Shown here in pieces: positions 1 to 12,602 of a stretch of DNA of 64,000 nucleotides (the first letter of the stretch is position 1; each line of letters opens with the position of its first letter). The translations under genes and the position numbers were made by a program. The stretch comes from Erythroxylum novogranatense (taxonomy: Eukaryota > Streptophyta > Magnoliopsida > Malpighiales > Erythroxylaceae). The DNA lies in the NCBI GenBank assembly GCA_029891385.1, contig CM057235.1, positions 18,841,120 through 18,905,119 of the forward strand, in the 5' to 3' direction. A model generated the notes under the pieces. The model did not search any database and was not told the origin of the DNA. It was given only the letters and a program-made list of their open reading frames with translations.

Positions 1-1906
1 TGCCTAACAGTTACTGCCAAACAGGATTTACGACTTAATGCATCGGCTACTACATTTGGTTTTCCCGAGTGATAGTCAAGTATTAAATCATAATCCTTAA
101 TCAATTCTAACCATCTCCTTTGTTTGAGGTTTAGCTCCTTCTGTGTCATTAGGTACTTCAAACTCTTGTGGTCGGTGTATATAAGGCTAGTCTCCCCATA
201 ACGATAATGCCTCTAAATCTTGAGCGCAAACACTACCGTTGTGAGCCCTAAATCAAGTGTAGGATCATTTAGCTCCTATTTATTTAACTGTCAAGAAAAA
301 AATGTGATCACTTGCCTGACCTGCCTAGGTACACAACCAAGTCCCTGATGACTGGCATCACTGTATACCTCATATCCACCCCCTATGTAGGTAGGGCAGG
401 CACTGGTGCAGAAGTCAAAAGCCTCACCAGTTCCTAGAAACCCGCCTCGCATTTATCATCCCACTGAAATTTTATCCCCTTTTAGGTAAGTCTCGATAAA
501 GGGACTGCAAGTATTAAGAAACTGTCAACAAATTTTCGATAATAACCAGCTAACCCTAGAAAACTGCAAACTTCTGTCACATTTTTGCATTTTTTCCACT
601 TAAGTATAGCTTCCACTTTCTTTGAATCTACAAAAATACCCCTTTGTGATATAACATGCCCAAGGAATCCTATCTCCCTCAGCCAAATTTCACTCTTTTG
701 GAACTTCACATATAACTGTCTTTCGCGAAGTATTTGCAGCACAATCCGAAGATGTCTAGCATGCTCCTCTTCATCCTTAGAATAAATCAGAAGATCATCT
801 ATGAAGACTATGATAAACTGATCTAAATAAGGATGGAACACTCTGTTTATGAAATCCATAAATATTGCAGGTGTATTTGTCAATCCGAACGGCATCACTA
901 AGAATTGATAGTGTCCATGCCTCGCTTGAAAAGCAATCTTGTGCACATCATTCTCATCAATCTTCAATTAATGGTACTCAGACCTCATATCTATCTTTGA
1001 GAATACTGTAGCTCCTCTTAACTGATCAAACAAATCATTGACCCTAAGAAGTGGATATCTATTGATAATCAACACATAAGCTGAGGGTCCCATCTTTTTT
1101 TTTGACAAACAATACTGGTACTCCATACAGTGAATGACTTGGTCTGATGAAGCCCTTGTCTAATAACTCTTGTTTGTAGTTGAATCTTTAATTATTTCAA
1201 TTATGTTGGTGCCATGTGATACGGTGCATAGATATTGGTGTTATCCTCAGGACAAAGTCAGTAATGAAATCAAACTCCCGATTAGGTGGCAATCCAAGTA
1301 ACTCCTCCAGCAAGACATTGGGAATCACAATAAGGACATCTCCCGGTTTGACCCTCTGTGTCGAAGTGTCAATCACATGTGTGAGGTAATCTTAGCACCC
1401 TTGACAAATTAACCTCTTAGGCTTGATCACCGATATCAAACAACTCAGGAATATCTGTCAGTCACTAGAAAATTTAATCGAGACTCTACCCTGACGATCA
1501 AACTCTACTTCTTTCTTAAAATAATCAACCTTGACGTAATACCTCTCTAACTAGTCAATCCCCAATATCACCTCAAAATCTCAGAGATCGAGGGGAATAA
1601 GATCTACCTCTAACACATCATCGTCGATCTTTATCTCACAAGCTATATATACTTCATCACAAAGCACTTGCTCTCCAAGAGGAGTGACTACAATAAGTGG
1701 GGGATCTAACGGCTCTAGGGGATGACTATTATCATCTAGCTGGGGTCACAAAGTCCAACCTTGCGACGATTGCCACTTCCTCATCCAACCATGGTTTCAC
1801 TATAAAATCAAAGAAAAAGACATTGTTTAATAAAATAGATCGGACTAAGCCTAGCTTATCAGATATAGCAAACATTCCAAGTAATGTCGACAAGTACTCT
1901 AATTGA
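1..1906 (-). pseudogene. Decayed Ty3/gypsy pol (element C): protease, RT, RNase H; runs off the left edge
   Basis: Read on the minus strand from 1906 to 1, this is the order protease, reverse transcriptase, RNase H. The protease tail (about 1300-1900) ends in the family pattern VDLIPLDL...FEVILGID. The RT is the only long open piece (482-967) and carries VMPFGLTN, the catalytic FIDD box at about 790-810, and FLGHVIS. RNase H follows at 1-480 with [22 protein letters not shown] and the [10 protein letters not shown] end. Several stops and small shifts break the frame between domains, so no polyprotein can be made. Gag is not recognisable upstream and integrase would lie beyond base 1. The domain order is established for Ty3/gypsy. 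That this pol belongs with the LTR ending at 7931 is inferred from strand and order. Confidence 0.9.
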
Positions 1907-2062
1907 GGTCGAAATCATCCGACTGTTAGGGACATCAACTTAACAATTCGAGACTCAACTTCTCGACCAAAGACTTTCGACACCCAGAATCGACTCCTAA
2001 GGCTCATGAACTTTTTGAAAATGGAAATCACACTTTTGAAAATATAAAAATTAGGCTCTAAT
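1907..2062 (-). other. Residual internal sequence of element C between protease remnant and element B
   Basis: Minus-strand continuation of element C with no recognisable gag. Together with 7920-7930 it is all that separates C's protease from its LTR once element B is removed. A normal gag (over 1 kb) is therefore missing or decayed beyond recognition. The last five bases (CTAAT, 2058-2062) are the target duplicated by element B. Confidence 0.5.
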
Positions 2063-2878
2063 TCTTGGACCACGAACTTTTCTTAGAATTGCAGTTAAAT
2101 TTTGACATGAAATGAGAAATTGGTGGTGAATTAGTCATGTGTAAAGGAAAAGAAAATTCATGATTTTGAATGATTATGTGTAATGTTCTGTGTGAGCAAA
2201 TTCTAGTTTGAACAAATTGAAATGATATTTTGAGAATAATACATGAAATGGGTATTTTTTAGTTTAATGAAATTGATGTGAGGTTTTGGGTAAATTTTGT
2301 ATTGTATTATGAAATTTATTAGTGAAAGTGTGAGAATTTGTTGATTTATGAAAGTTTAACTTTTTGGAGATGAAGAGTTGACTTTTTGGGCTGAAACTTT
2401 GTAAATTTTTCTGGGATGATTTAGGCAGAATTTGATGAAATAATCTTCATAAAACTTGTAGTTTCTGTTGAGAGCTTTCTATCGCCATAAAGTATGACAG
2501 TTTTCGACGTAGGGATTGAAATTTTATACCATTTCGGATGGGAATAGACCAAAAGTGTCTTATAGGTTTCCAACGCAATGTTTTTTCTAAAATATTTGTT
2601 TTCAGATGTCGGAGTTAAGTTTTTGTTCTTAAGTGATTTGTTTTCGTTGAATCCGTTCCTTTGATTATGCTATTTGATTTTGTTTCCGCTTTATGACTTC
2701 CGATCCGATTTGTGTTTCGCACGCTATTTGATCCAATTCACTTTTCGCATTTGTTTTGGCCCACTTTTGATTTATTTGGCTTTGTAATCCGTTCTTTCGT
2801 TTAGGATCCATTCTTTGGTTTCACTTTTCATTTTTTGTTTTTCTGGTTGGGGTCCGGTTTCAAAATCGGAGCCTAATA
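2063..2878 (+). repeat. 5' LTR of element B (internally deleted, 816 bp)
   Basis: Starts TCTTGGACCACGAAC where the 3' LTR has TGTTAGACCCCGAAC, and ends GCCTAATA where the 3' LTR has GTCCCAACA. Both termini have lost the canonical TG...CA through substitutions. Similarity to the 3' LTR holds to about 2540, then jumps to the last 0.3 kb, so about 3.6 kb of LTR middle is absent here. Confidence 0.85.
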
Positions 2879-3466
2879 TTTATGGTATTAGAGCCCAGTA
2901 TTAGGATCTACATGGGCGCATATGTTTGATAAGAGTTTGACTGGATAGAATTGAATTAGTGGGAATGTGATATTGATGTGAATGACCTATCACGAATTTG
3001 GATTATAAGAATGTTTTGATTTAGGTGTCAAGATTTTGATTGATTTTAGAATGTGTTAATGGAAATTAAGATTAGAATTTCATGATGAAATTGGATGAAT
3101 TGATTTCGAATATACATGTGTGATAGTAAATAAGGAATACTTGAAAGATGAGATAAAAGATAGAGATATATGAATGGATGTTCAAAGGGTTAAATTAAAT
3201 GATATTGGTCCATATTAGGGTTCATTAAGAAATGGGACCATTGACTTGTGTAAAGATGTTAAGAAATAGTAATTTGATATGATAGTGGTGTATTTGATAC
3301 AAGAAGTGAAAAGTTGTGAATAAATTGAGAAATGTGTATGATGAGGACTTAGATGAGAAAGTGAATGACTATGATCTTTTAAAGGACATTAAGTGAGAGA
3401 ATAAGTTACTTGGAGATTTCTTAAGTATGAATTTCGAGGAAGAAATTATTTTAAGAGCGGGAGAAA
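2879..3466 (+). other. Internal region of element B, non-coding
   Basis: 588 AT-rich bases with no open frame. The end (about 3425-3450) still resembles the last codons of chromovirus pol (the F-R-G-R-N-F-like end seen in element F). It is followed by the polypurine tract AAGAGCGGGAGAAA (3453-3466). This looks like a fusion of the primer-site leader to the extreme 3' end of pol, with everything between deleted. Confidence 0.7.
2883..2894 (+). other. Primer binding site of element B (tRNA-iMet type, one mismatch)
   Basis: TGGTATTAGAGC, four bases after the 5' LTR. The usual plant gypsy/copia site complementary to initiator tRNA-Met is TGGTATCAGAGC, so this copy carries one C-to-T change. Confidence 0.85.
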
Positions 3467-6400
3467 TGTTAGACCCCGAACTTTTCTTAGAATTGCGAGT
3501 TCAAATTTTGACAAGAAATGAGAAATTGGTGGTGAATTATTCATATGTAAAGGAAAAGAAAATTCATGATTTTGAATGATTATGTGTAATGTTCTATGTG
3601 AGCAATTCTAGTTTGAACAAATTGAAATGATATTTTGAGAATAATACAAGAAATGGGTGTTTTTGAGTTTAATGAAATTGATGTGAGGTTTTGGGTAAAT
3701 TTTGTATTGTATTATGAAATTTATTAGTGAAAGTGTGAGAATTTGTTGATTTATGAAAGTTTGACTTTTGGAGATGAAGAGTTGACTTTTTGGGCTGAAA
3801 CTTTGTGAATTTTTCTGGGATGATTTAGGCAGAATTTGATGAAAAGATCCTCATGAAACTTGTAGTTTTTGTTGAGAGCTTTCTATCTCTATAAAGTATG
3901 ACAGTTTTCGATGTAGGGATAGAAAGTTATGACCATTCTAATTTAAGTGTATTGTACTTTGTTTTTGAAATGCTCTAAGTGTAGGAATGTGTATGTTGTG
4001 TTTTGAAACAAATTCTAGACTGATATGTTTTGAATTCAGTTAAGTGGTTTACATAAAAGTTGTTGAGGAAGTTTATAGCTTTACAAATGATGTGTTATAT
4101 GTTATTTTTTATTGTAGGAATTGAAAGATGTGAAATTGGAAAGTTTGGATATTGTTTAGGTGATTTTTAACAGGGCAGAAACTTTGATTAAAAAATTGAC
4201 CTAGTTAGAGGTTGAAATTGCCTTTAAGTGCTTCATGAACGTTTTATACTATGTTTTAATCTTTCCATTTATGTAAAGTATGGAAATTTTGGGCTATGAA
4301 ATAGGAAGTTATGATTTTTACGAGTTGTTGTTACTGTTTGGGAAGAGTATTAGTGGACAGGAATTTTGAAGTAATTTTTGACTCCCTTAGAGGCCAAATT
4401 GATTTTCTGTCCTTCATGAACATTGTAGGTTGCATTTTTATCTTTGCATTGATATAAAATATGACATGTTTGGACCTTGGAGTTGAAAGATAGAAATTTT
4501 CAAAGTTGAGTTATTGTTTAGGGAGACATTATTTGGGCAGTAACTTTGATTGGGATTTTGACCCCTTTAGATACATATTTGGCTTTTTAATTCTTCGTGC
4601 AAGTTGTAGAGCTTTCTTTCAGCTTTCTTTTGATACCAATTTTGTAAATTTTGGACTCTTGAGTCAAAAGATATGATATTTGGAAAATTCGTATATATAT
4701 ATATATATATTAGTGAAAAAAAACCAGACGGGTTAGCACTGTGCGCGCCTCGCGAATGCGAGGGCGAGCACCCTGGTTCCGCGTGCGTCTCGCGACCGTG
4801 AACGCTTGTGAGGGCGAGCGCCCGTGCGAATGGTGCCACGTCGTTTTACCATTTTGGGTCTTTTTCTTTTCCTAATCCGACCCTTGTTCAATCTTTTGCT
4901 TATATCTTTTAAGTTCGACATCTGATTGACTTGGTTTTTGAAGCGTTAGATTCCTAAGACAATTATCTACATAATATTATGAAATTTAGGATTTTTGAGA
5001 TTTAATTGAGGAAGATTCATTTAATCAAAGTGAGTTAGATAATTTTATAAACATGGTTCAGTCTTATAAGAAATTCTTGATCTATGGAAATCCAATTGAT
5101 CTGATTCTTATTGCAAAATAAAATAGAGACATGGGGATATAAGTCATATGAAGGAATTAAATTTCAATTTATCCCATAAGATTTTCAATTTTTGGATGGA
5201 ATTAAATCGCTGGAAAATGTTTTAGCATAAGCATAGACAAAAATGTTTAAGGTGTAACTTTTGGAGTAGTGTACCAAATTAAATGATTTTGGTGGCGTTA
5301 TGAAATTGAGACAATAAGGAACATTTCTCTAGAAGGAAATTTTAGCAAATTCCTTCAATTGGATGATTTGAAAAATGTCCTAAGTTAAGCATGGTTAAAT
5401 GAATTTTGAGACTTTGTTATATTTTATGATTTTGAGGACTTAATTAGCATGTTAATGTGAATAATTAGCATGTTAAATTGAGTAAGAGCATATGGGATAA
5501 ATTGATTGGATTAAATTAAATCAAAGTGTTAGAGATTAAAGTGTTAGAAATGCATTAAGGGCAAACTTGGAAGAACACATAAGGTTTTAAGTTAGAAGGC
5601 TTATAAGGATGGACATAATGGTCATTTAGCATTCATTAAAGACAAGAGGAGTGGGCTGTCGTTTTTAAGGGAAGGAAAGCACGAAATTAAAAGAGAGGAA
5701 GAAAGAAAAGAAGAGAAAGAGAGAAGAGGAAGGAGATTTCGGATGGGAGAAGAAGAAAGAAGAAAGGAAATTCTAGGGTTTCGATTTTCTTAGGTTTCAA
5801 GAGTGTTTTGAAGTAGATTTCAAGGGGGAAATGAAGAGGAGCTCAAGAGATTTATTTTAAGCCAAGAAAGTCCAAAAATGGTGAAGATTAAGGTAAGATT
5901 GAGTTTTTGATGTGTTAATTTTTGAAAGGTTTTGGTTCATATGGCTTAAGATTGGAATGAGTTTGTGTTTTCTAAGCTCAATTTTGATGATTATGCTTTA
6001 TGTGATGTTGAATTTGGGTGATTATTAATTAGGGATTTTTGTCTTGGATTAGGAAATTTAAGTGAGGCAATGGAAAAATTGGAGCTTTGGACAAGTTTTA
6101 AGCATGGAATTGAGGTGGGTACCATGGTTATATTTTGAATTATAAGCCACGTAAATGTTTTCGAAAATTTAAGAAAGAAAGTATCGAATTTTATTTTGTT
6201 TTTGAATGTTTTTGGAAAATGATTACAAGTTTTAAATGATTTGATAAATTAAGAAAATTTGTGAAATTCATTATTTATGAATGAAGTGATAAATTATGAA
6301 AATTTTTGCCTTCCTTGTTTGAGAATGATTGTGCTTTTTGATATATGAATTTGTGTCAAATATATGACATTGTGTATGAATGATTTTGAAAAACTGTTGT

Positions 6401-7914
6401 GCGAATTTTGGTTGGAATTGTGAATAAAAATTTGCATGATATGAAAACTGGATTTTCGAAATGTGCCTTCGGGCAATCCGATTTTCAAGTGTGAAATGTG
6501 TTATGTGGGTTTGGTTAGGTCCCATAAGTTGAGTCAACTGCACTTGTCTTCTTTTTATAGGCTTCGCCCACCTGCCCGCTGGTAGCATTGGAGCTCCGTT
6601 ACGGACTCCCATAAGTTCACGGCTACACCGGACTGCTATGCGGGAAAGTGTAGTACATTCTGTTCACGGTTGCATAAGACCGCTATGCCGAAATGTGTAG
6701 TACGTTCTGTTTTGAACCAACCCAAACCATTCTGACGTGATTATGTGTTTTTGTTTTGATACTAAGTGTGATGCATCCATGTTTTTGAAATTGCTCATGA
6801 ATTCTTTGAAATTGAGAAATTGTGAAAAATAAGCTTTTGATGGATTTTTCTATTGTGAAATGTTTATAAATGGAAAATGTTTTGGGAAATGATTTTTGCT
6901 TATTTTTCCATTTATAAATATGTTATTCACAAGCTTAAAGCTCACCCCCCCCCCTTTCATCCCCATCTCAAAGTATCGAGCAGGAGATCGGATGAAAGAA
7001 AGTCAAGGCTTTTGATCGATTTTTGCATATCTTGTATTTTGAGTAATTTGACTTTTGGTATTGGTTTGTATATGGTGCGTAATGCCATTAATATTTTTGT
7101 AAGCATTTATTTCATGATGAAATGAGTTATGGATTTGCGCATGGAATTGTGATAATAATTTGTGTGGAAATGGTATGTAAATGGTATATGGATGGGTGAG
7201 ATGTGAATTTATATATGGGCTTGAATTATGGATTTGTATATAATGTGAATATGAATATGTTGAATTGTGTTTGGATTCCGGACAGGAGGTCCGATGATAC
7301 TGATGATTGAGAATTATTTGAAGTGCTATGTATATGATGATGATTGGTTGCGTTTGTTTATGCTAGGATTCTGGACAGGAGGTCCGATGAATTGTGTTGC
7401 TGGAATTGAGATATTGAAGTGCTAATTGTGTATGGCTTGAATGTGTATAAATCATGTGTGAAATTTTACGGAAAGGAAAAATAAGACTTGTAAAAATGAT
7501 GGTATATGATTGTATAAGAAGGATATATGAATTGATTTTTTTATTGAGGATAAATTTCCAAATGGGAAATTAGATTGCTTTTATGAGAATGAATAAAGAA
7601 TGAAAAAAAAGAAAAAAATTTATATCAGTTTCGGATTGTTTTAATCTTACGGTTTCCAACGTGACGCTTTTCTAAAGTATGAGTTTACGGATGTTGGAAA
7701 TTTTGATTGAGTTCGATTGAATCGTTTGTGTACTTTGATTCGACTCGGTTTCGATTCTTTCGCCTTATGTTTCTACTTAGGATTCTTTCGCTTTGGATTT
7801 TGTTTCACCATTTGTTTTGGCCCACTTTTGTTTTCTTCCGTTCTTTCGTTTTTCTTTTCGTCTTCGTTTTTCATTTTTCTGGTTGGGGTCGGGTTCTGAA
7901 ATCAGGTCCCAACA
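3467..7914 (+). repeat. 3' LTR of element B (4448 bp)
   Basis: TGTTAGACCCCGAAC at the start and GGTCCCAACA at the end, directly followed by the TSD. Inside are degenerate roughly 200-bp modules (3840-4700), an (AT)n run at about 4691-4711, a CpG-rich island (about 4735-4850) and a C9 tract at about 6945. Near the middle are two short direct repeats at about 6615-6650 and 6661-6705 built on CGG.TGC..A.....CCGCTATGC. Smaller repeats built on GGACAGGAGGTCCGATGA lie at 7280 and 7374. No coding potential. Confidence 0.85.
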
Positions 7915-8647
7915 CTAATAATAATTTAATTGTCACGACCTGGTACCACATCGTGCTTATGACAACCACTGCATACCTAGGTTAAGGAAACTCATGGTAT
8001 CCTTAATCTGACTATACAAGGCTAACTGAATATCTCTCCCTTTTTTTAAAAAACTTTGGGCAACACAATAGATGTATGTTAAAAATCTCAATACTCAATC
8101 AAATACCTGCAAACAATTTTAAACACACTTCTATAACCATATCGAAAAATTTTACCACAACTTCAGGACTTTAAAATCCACTCAAAGCAATCTCAACAAT
8201 AGTATCAAAAGTTTGTACATAAAGTGTAACATCCCATTACTAGTGGGAAGGGTAGAATGGTAAACGGGAGTGACTAATGAGAGTTAGATGCATTTCCATG
8301 CTCATGCATGATATGCCATACACTTATACATAAATAGTGAATTTATTTGCACATGAAAATAATTGTACATGCATTCATGAATAATTTCGAGTATAATTGG
8401 ATTGATTTGAGAATTTTTGAGAATTTTGAAAACTATGGAGTATTGAGAAAGATATATATATTAATAAGAGGCAACATATTAAAAAGAAGCTTTGGAGATA
8501 ATTGAATTATAAAGATGACAGTCAAGGGAGTTAGTTTCAAAAGAAACTAAGTTAGAACTTGGGTATTGGGTAAGTGACAAGTGTCACTTAGGCTTTTGTA
8601 CTCTTGCTAGGAGTTGGTTACTATTCTTTGAGAGTGGACAGGTTAAG

Positions 8648-11600
8648 TGTTGGGCCCCAAAATTTTTTTTTTAATTAATTATTTATTGATTTATAGATTT
8701 ATTCGTTAATTATTTTATTTTGCCTTAATTGATTTAATTATGTGTTTATATAGATATTTTTATGTTGGGCTTGGAAATTAGAAGTTGGGACTTTAAATGA
8801 AGGCTTGGACTTAATATTGGAAAGAATGGAGCTTTAGAGGAATAAATGGATTTAAGTGTAGTAGGCTTGGAGGAGGAGAGCTCAAATGAAATGCAAGTGA
8901 GCTTGAAAGAATGGGCTTTGGGAATGGATGGAAAAGTAGAAGGAGGAGAGCCCAATAGAGTTTCTTGTGAGTTATAAGAAGGAGAGCTCCAAAACTATGT
9001 AGTTTTGGGAGGAGGGCTTTAAGTTGAGATATATATATATATAAGAGTTAAGTTGTTAAGGAGAGAAGGAAGCAAGTGTCGTAAGTCACCAAGGAAGAGA
9101 GGAAGCAAAAAAGTTAATAAGGAGAAAAGAGAGGACTTTCGGCAAAGAGAGCAAGGGAGAGCCGTAGGGGGCTTGAAGGAAAGAAGGAAGAAGGAGAAAA
9201 ATAAGAGAAAAGCTACTTGTAGAAGGTAAGTTCCATCTTTGCTCATGTTAGGTTCAAGTATGAGATGAAATGGAAGTTAGGGTTTGTGTAGGGTTTGTGG
9301 AAAGATGGAAGAGAAGGTGAGATCTATGGGTTTTAGGGACTTTTAAGCTAAGATTATGGTTATTCTAGCTTAAATGGCTTATGGGTAGGTTAGGTTTAAG
9401 GTAGACTATTATTTTTGGTTAATTTTTATGAATGCTATGCTTTCCTTTAGAATGTATGTATTGAATAGAATATGATTTCATTGAAGGAAATCAAGAGAAC
9501 CCCACTCAAGACAAGGAGGAAGGGCAATCTTGACTTCGGATACCGACAATAGGTGGGTAACATTTTTATAGTTGTTGTGTAATGGGCAAATGCCCTATGT
9601 ATGCTATCTTTGTTATATTGTGTGTATATTGAAAGTGTATTTCTATTGATTTGAAAGAAAAGTACGAAACTATGATGATTTGATACAATGAAAGAAGCAT
9701 AAAATGCTATTTTTGTGTTTGAATATGTGAGAATAAATTGGTTGTGATTGGGCAAGAGAGAACCTATATCGATAGACACGTGCACGTGGACCCCCTAGCC
9801 TTCTCCCGGCTGCCCGCTTGTGGCCTACGAGATCCGAAAATAGACTCGATGTGTTTACGGTAAACTTCGGTTTCCGTCATGTTTACGATAAACTTCGGTT
9901 TATTCGTTGTGTTTGTGAAACTCTCGAGCCAAATGTGTGCATTTCATCATTTAATTATGTTTATGATGCATAATATGTGTTTTATTTAATGGCAAGAGGA
10001 TTCCATGTTATGCCTTATGTGATGAGTTGAGTTAATTGTGATTTATGTGACAAAGTTGAGTATTTCAGCATATCATGTAAATTGCTAATGCTTTGGATTA
10101 TTAATGATGTGGTTGTGTGGCTCATTACCCGATGGCTATAAACATGTTAGCCACTGAGCCGTGTTAACTCACCCCATTCTCCCTCCTCAGGTGCAAATTC
10201 AAGTTGAGAGTTGAACCTTGCAAGGCATCGGGCATCACTCCAAGAATAATTTGTCACTTTTGTATTAAGTTAGTAACTAGCTTTTGGGATAGCTTTGTAA
10301 GCATATTGATCATTGAGCATCTCATCTCTTGTATTTTGTACTTGATTTTGATGAATATGTCAATATGTAACCAAAGCTACGCATGAATCTTTGTTATGAA
10401 TTGAAATGAAAATGAGAGCTCTAGTACTCTCTTCATGTGAGTTTGTTGATTTACGACCTGTGTATAGCCTTAAAATAGTGTGTATGAGTATTATTAATTA
10501 TTGAGTTGTTGATGAGGTTGCCCTGAGAGAGCTCGCTGGAAATGTGTTAAGGATTTGTGAGTTGTGGAAGTTTATGCAAATTTTTGGGTTGATATAGGTC
10601 ATCTGGGATTATTATGACTCCCTGATGGTGTTAGGAGAGCTGTAGAGCTCTTCCAGAATGTTTTATGAATTACTTTTGATGTGTTGATTGGTAGGTGAAA
10701 GTCGTTGGAGTTAAATGGAGGTGCTGTCTAAATGGCAGATTGTTAGGTAGAGCTTTGAGTCCACTTTTGACCATTATAGAGTTGGAATCTAGGTCGGTGA
10801 TCTTCGTGAAAGTTGTAGATAATTCTTTTACCTTTCCATAGACAATAAGTTTGCTAAATTTGGAGTTCTAGGTCAAAAGTTATGGAGGTCGCAAGTTCTG
10901 GTGCTGTTTGTGGAGAGCTAGTCGATCAGTCTTAGTGGGAACTTTTAATTTCCGTAGAGTCCAAGCTAGCTTGTGAGTCCTTCTTGAAAAATATAGATTT
11001 TTCTTCTAGCTTTCCAACGCTTCTGACTGTGTCTAATTTGGAGCTCGGAGTCAAAAGTTATTGAGGTTAGAAGTCGATAGGTCGGATCATTTGGGCAATC
11101 GCTCGGCTCGGACGCGGCGCCTGGCGCTCGGCATCTTGAGCGAGGCTCCACCATGGGATCACTCGCCCATGAGCGGCGGCGAGCGAGCGAGCTTCAGCGC
11201 ATGATTGAGGTCGGTTCCAGAGCCGACCGACCTCTCTTCCTTCTTTGGCCATAACTTTTTGTAGACCTCCGATTGAGCTGATTTTCGAAGCGATGAAATC
11301 CTAAGAAAATTTATATCTTTCTACACCTGATTTACTAGTATTGCTTTTAAATTGAAAAGGGTGGTTTGAAACAAAGTGTGGAGTTCGGCTGATCAAGTCC
11401 GAATATACTTTACTAATCTTAAAATATCTTGAGCTACAGAGCTCTGATCGAGGCGATTTTTGTTTTAAATTAAACTGGAGACATAAACCTTGAAGTTTTG
11501 TGAAGGAACCGATTGGCAATTAAGCCTTTAAGATTTTGAAAAGCTGAACTGAATGCGGTAGTGCACAATTTTGGCTGTTTTCTTTGAAATAGCATTTTTG

Positions 11601-11800
11601 CCATAACTTCTTCATTTCTAATCCAAATTGAACGCTTTCAGTGGCGTTGGAACCGTGAGAGCGTAAGGAACATATTTTCTTAAAAACCTATCCAACTTTT
11701 CTATTGCAAGTTTCTCCCTATTGTGGTGAGTTATGGGTTTTCTATGCTTATGTGTGCTTATTTGGGTGCGAATGTTGGGCCTCGGAGACGGGGTCCAACA
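8648..11800 (+). repeat. Solo LTR D (3153 bp) inserted in element A's 5' LTR
   Basis: Begins TGTTGGGCCCC and ends GGGGTCCAACA, with the perfect TSD TTAAG at 8643-8647 and 11801-11805. There is no internal region, so it is a solo LTR left by recombination between the two LTRs of a full element. Its termini match those of element F (TGTTGGGCCCCAAATTG...GGGGTCCAACA), so D and F are related. It contains the CTCACCCC tract (about 10168) and a CpG-rich island (about 11095-11235). Confidence 0.92.
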
Positions 11801-12602
11801 TTAAGTCTTGTCCAAGTCCCTTCTTCATTATCATCTTAAAAAACTTCCTTTTGAAACTCAGAGTTCTCCAATAAGTACCTTCTAAAAGACTTCTGTGTTT
11901 TTCCTTTCTTTCACCAAACCTACTTTACCATTTGTGTCCTTTGCCCTGAAAAAAAAAGGAGAGAAACTGGTCATTGTGCTAAGAGAAGTATGAAAAACGT
12001 GTGAAGTTTAAGGCTTGAAGATTTTAGAGTTTTCAACAGGTAAGTGGTGAAGAAATCCCTTACAGTTAGGGATTTGTGAAATAAAGTTGATAAATTACTG
12101 TCATCTGCATGAAAAATGTCATTTATGTGTTTGTTCATAAATACTGGGTAGTTGGGAAGAAATAAATGCAGTTATAGTGTTAAATTAGTTTTGAGAAAAC
12201 TTTTGGTGTCTTGGTGATGTAAAAATATTGAAAGTTTGAAAATCTGGAAATTTCTTTCACTGAGTATGTTTCAGTCTTTTAGCCATAACGTTTTCTGTGA
12301 ATGTTCAAATAAAATGATTCTTAAATTGAATTAAACAAGAGACACATGGTGACATTTTGTATGAAGACATCGAATTTCATTTCTGTCTCTAAGAGTCTAA
12401 AAAATGGTCATGAAGTTGAGAATAGGGTGCAGGGCGTTGAAAGCTGATTGTAAAAAAATTCATGTTCTGAATTCGAGAGAAAATATGGATGATATCCAGA
12501 TAGATTTTGGTGAAGTTGCCTTTTAAACAGTTATAGATATTTCTTTTATCTTTCCAACGGTATATTATATGAAAAGTTTGGATATCGTAGTCAAAAGTTA
12601 TG

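Larger units (their letters stand above)
2063..7914 (+). mobile_element. Element B: non-autonomous Ty3/gypsy LTR retrotransposon with unequal LTRs
   Basis: The boundaries are supported by a perfect 5-bp TSD, CTAAT at 2058-2062 and 7915-7919. A tRNA-iMet-like primer site follows the first LTR and a purine tract precedes the second. The 5' LTR is 816 bp, the internal part 588 bp and the 3' LTR 4448 bp. Both ends of the 5' LTR match both ends of the 3' LTR (2063 to about 2540 with 3467 to about 3935; about 2541-2878 with about 7640-7914). The size gap is therefore an internal loss from the 5' LTR, or less likely a gain in the 3' LTR. No gag or pol domain is present. It inserted into the internal region of element C. 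Confidence 0.9.
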
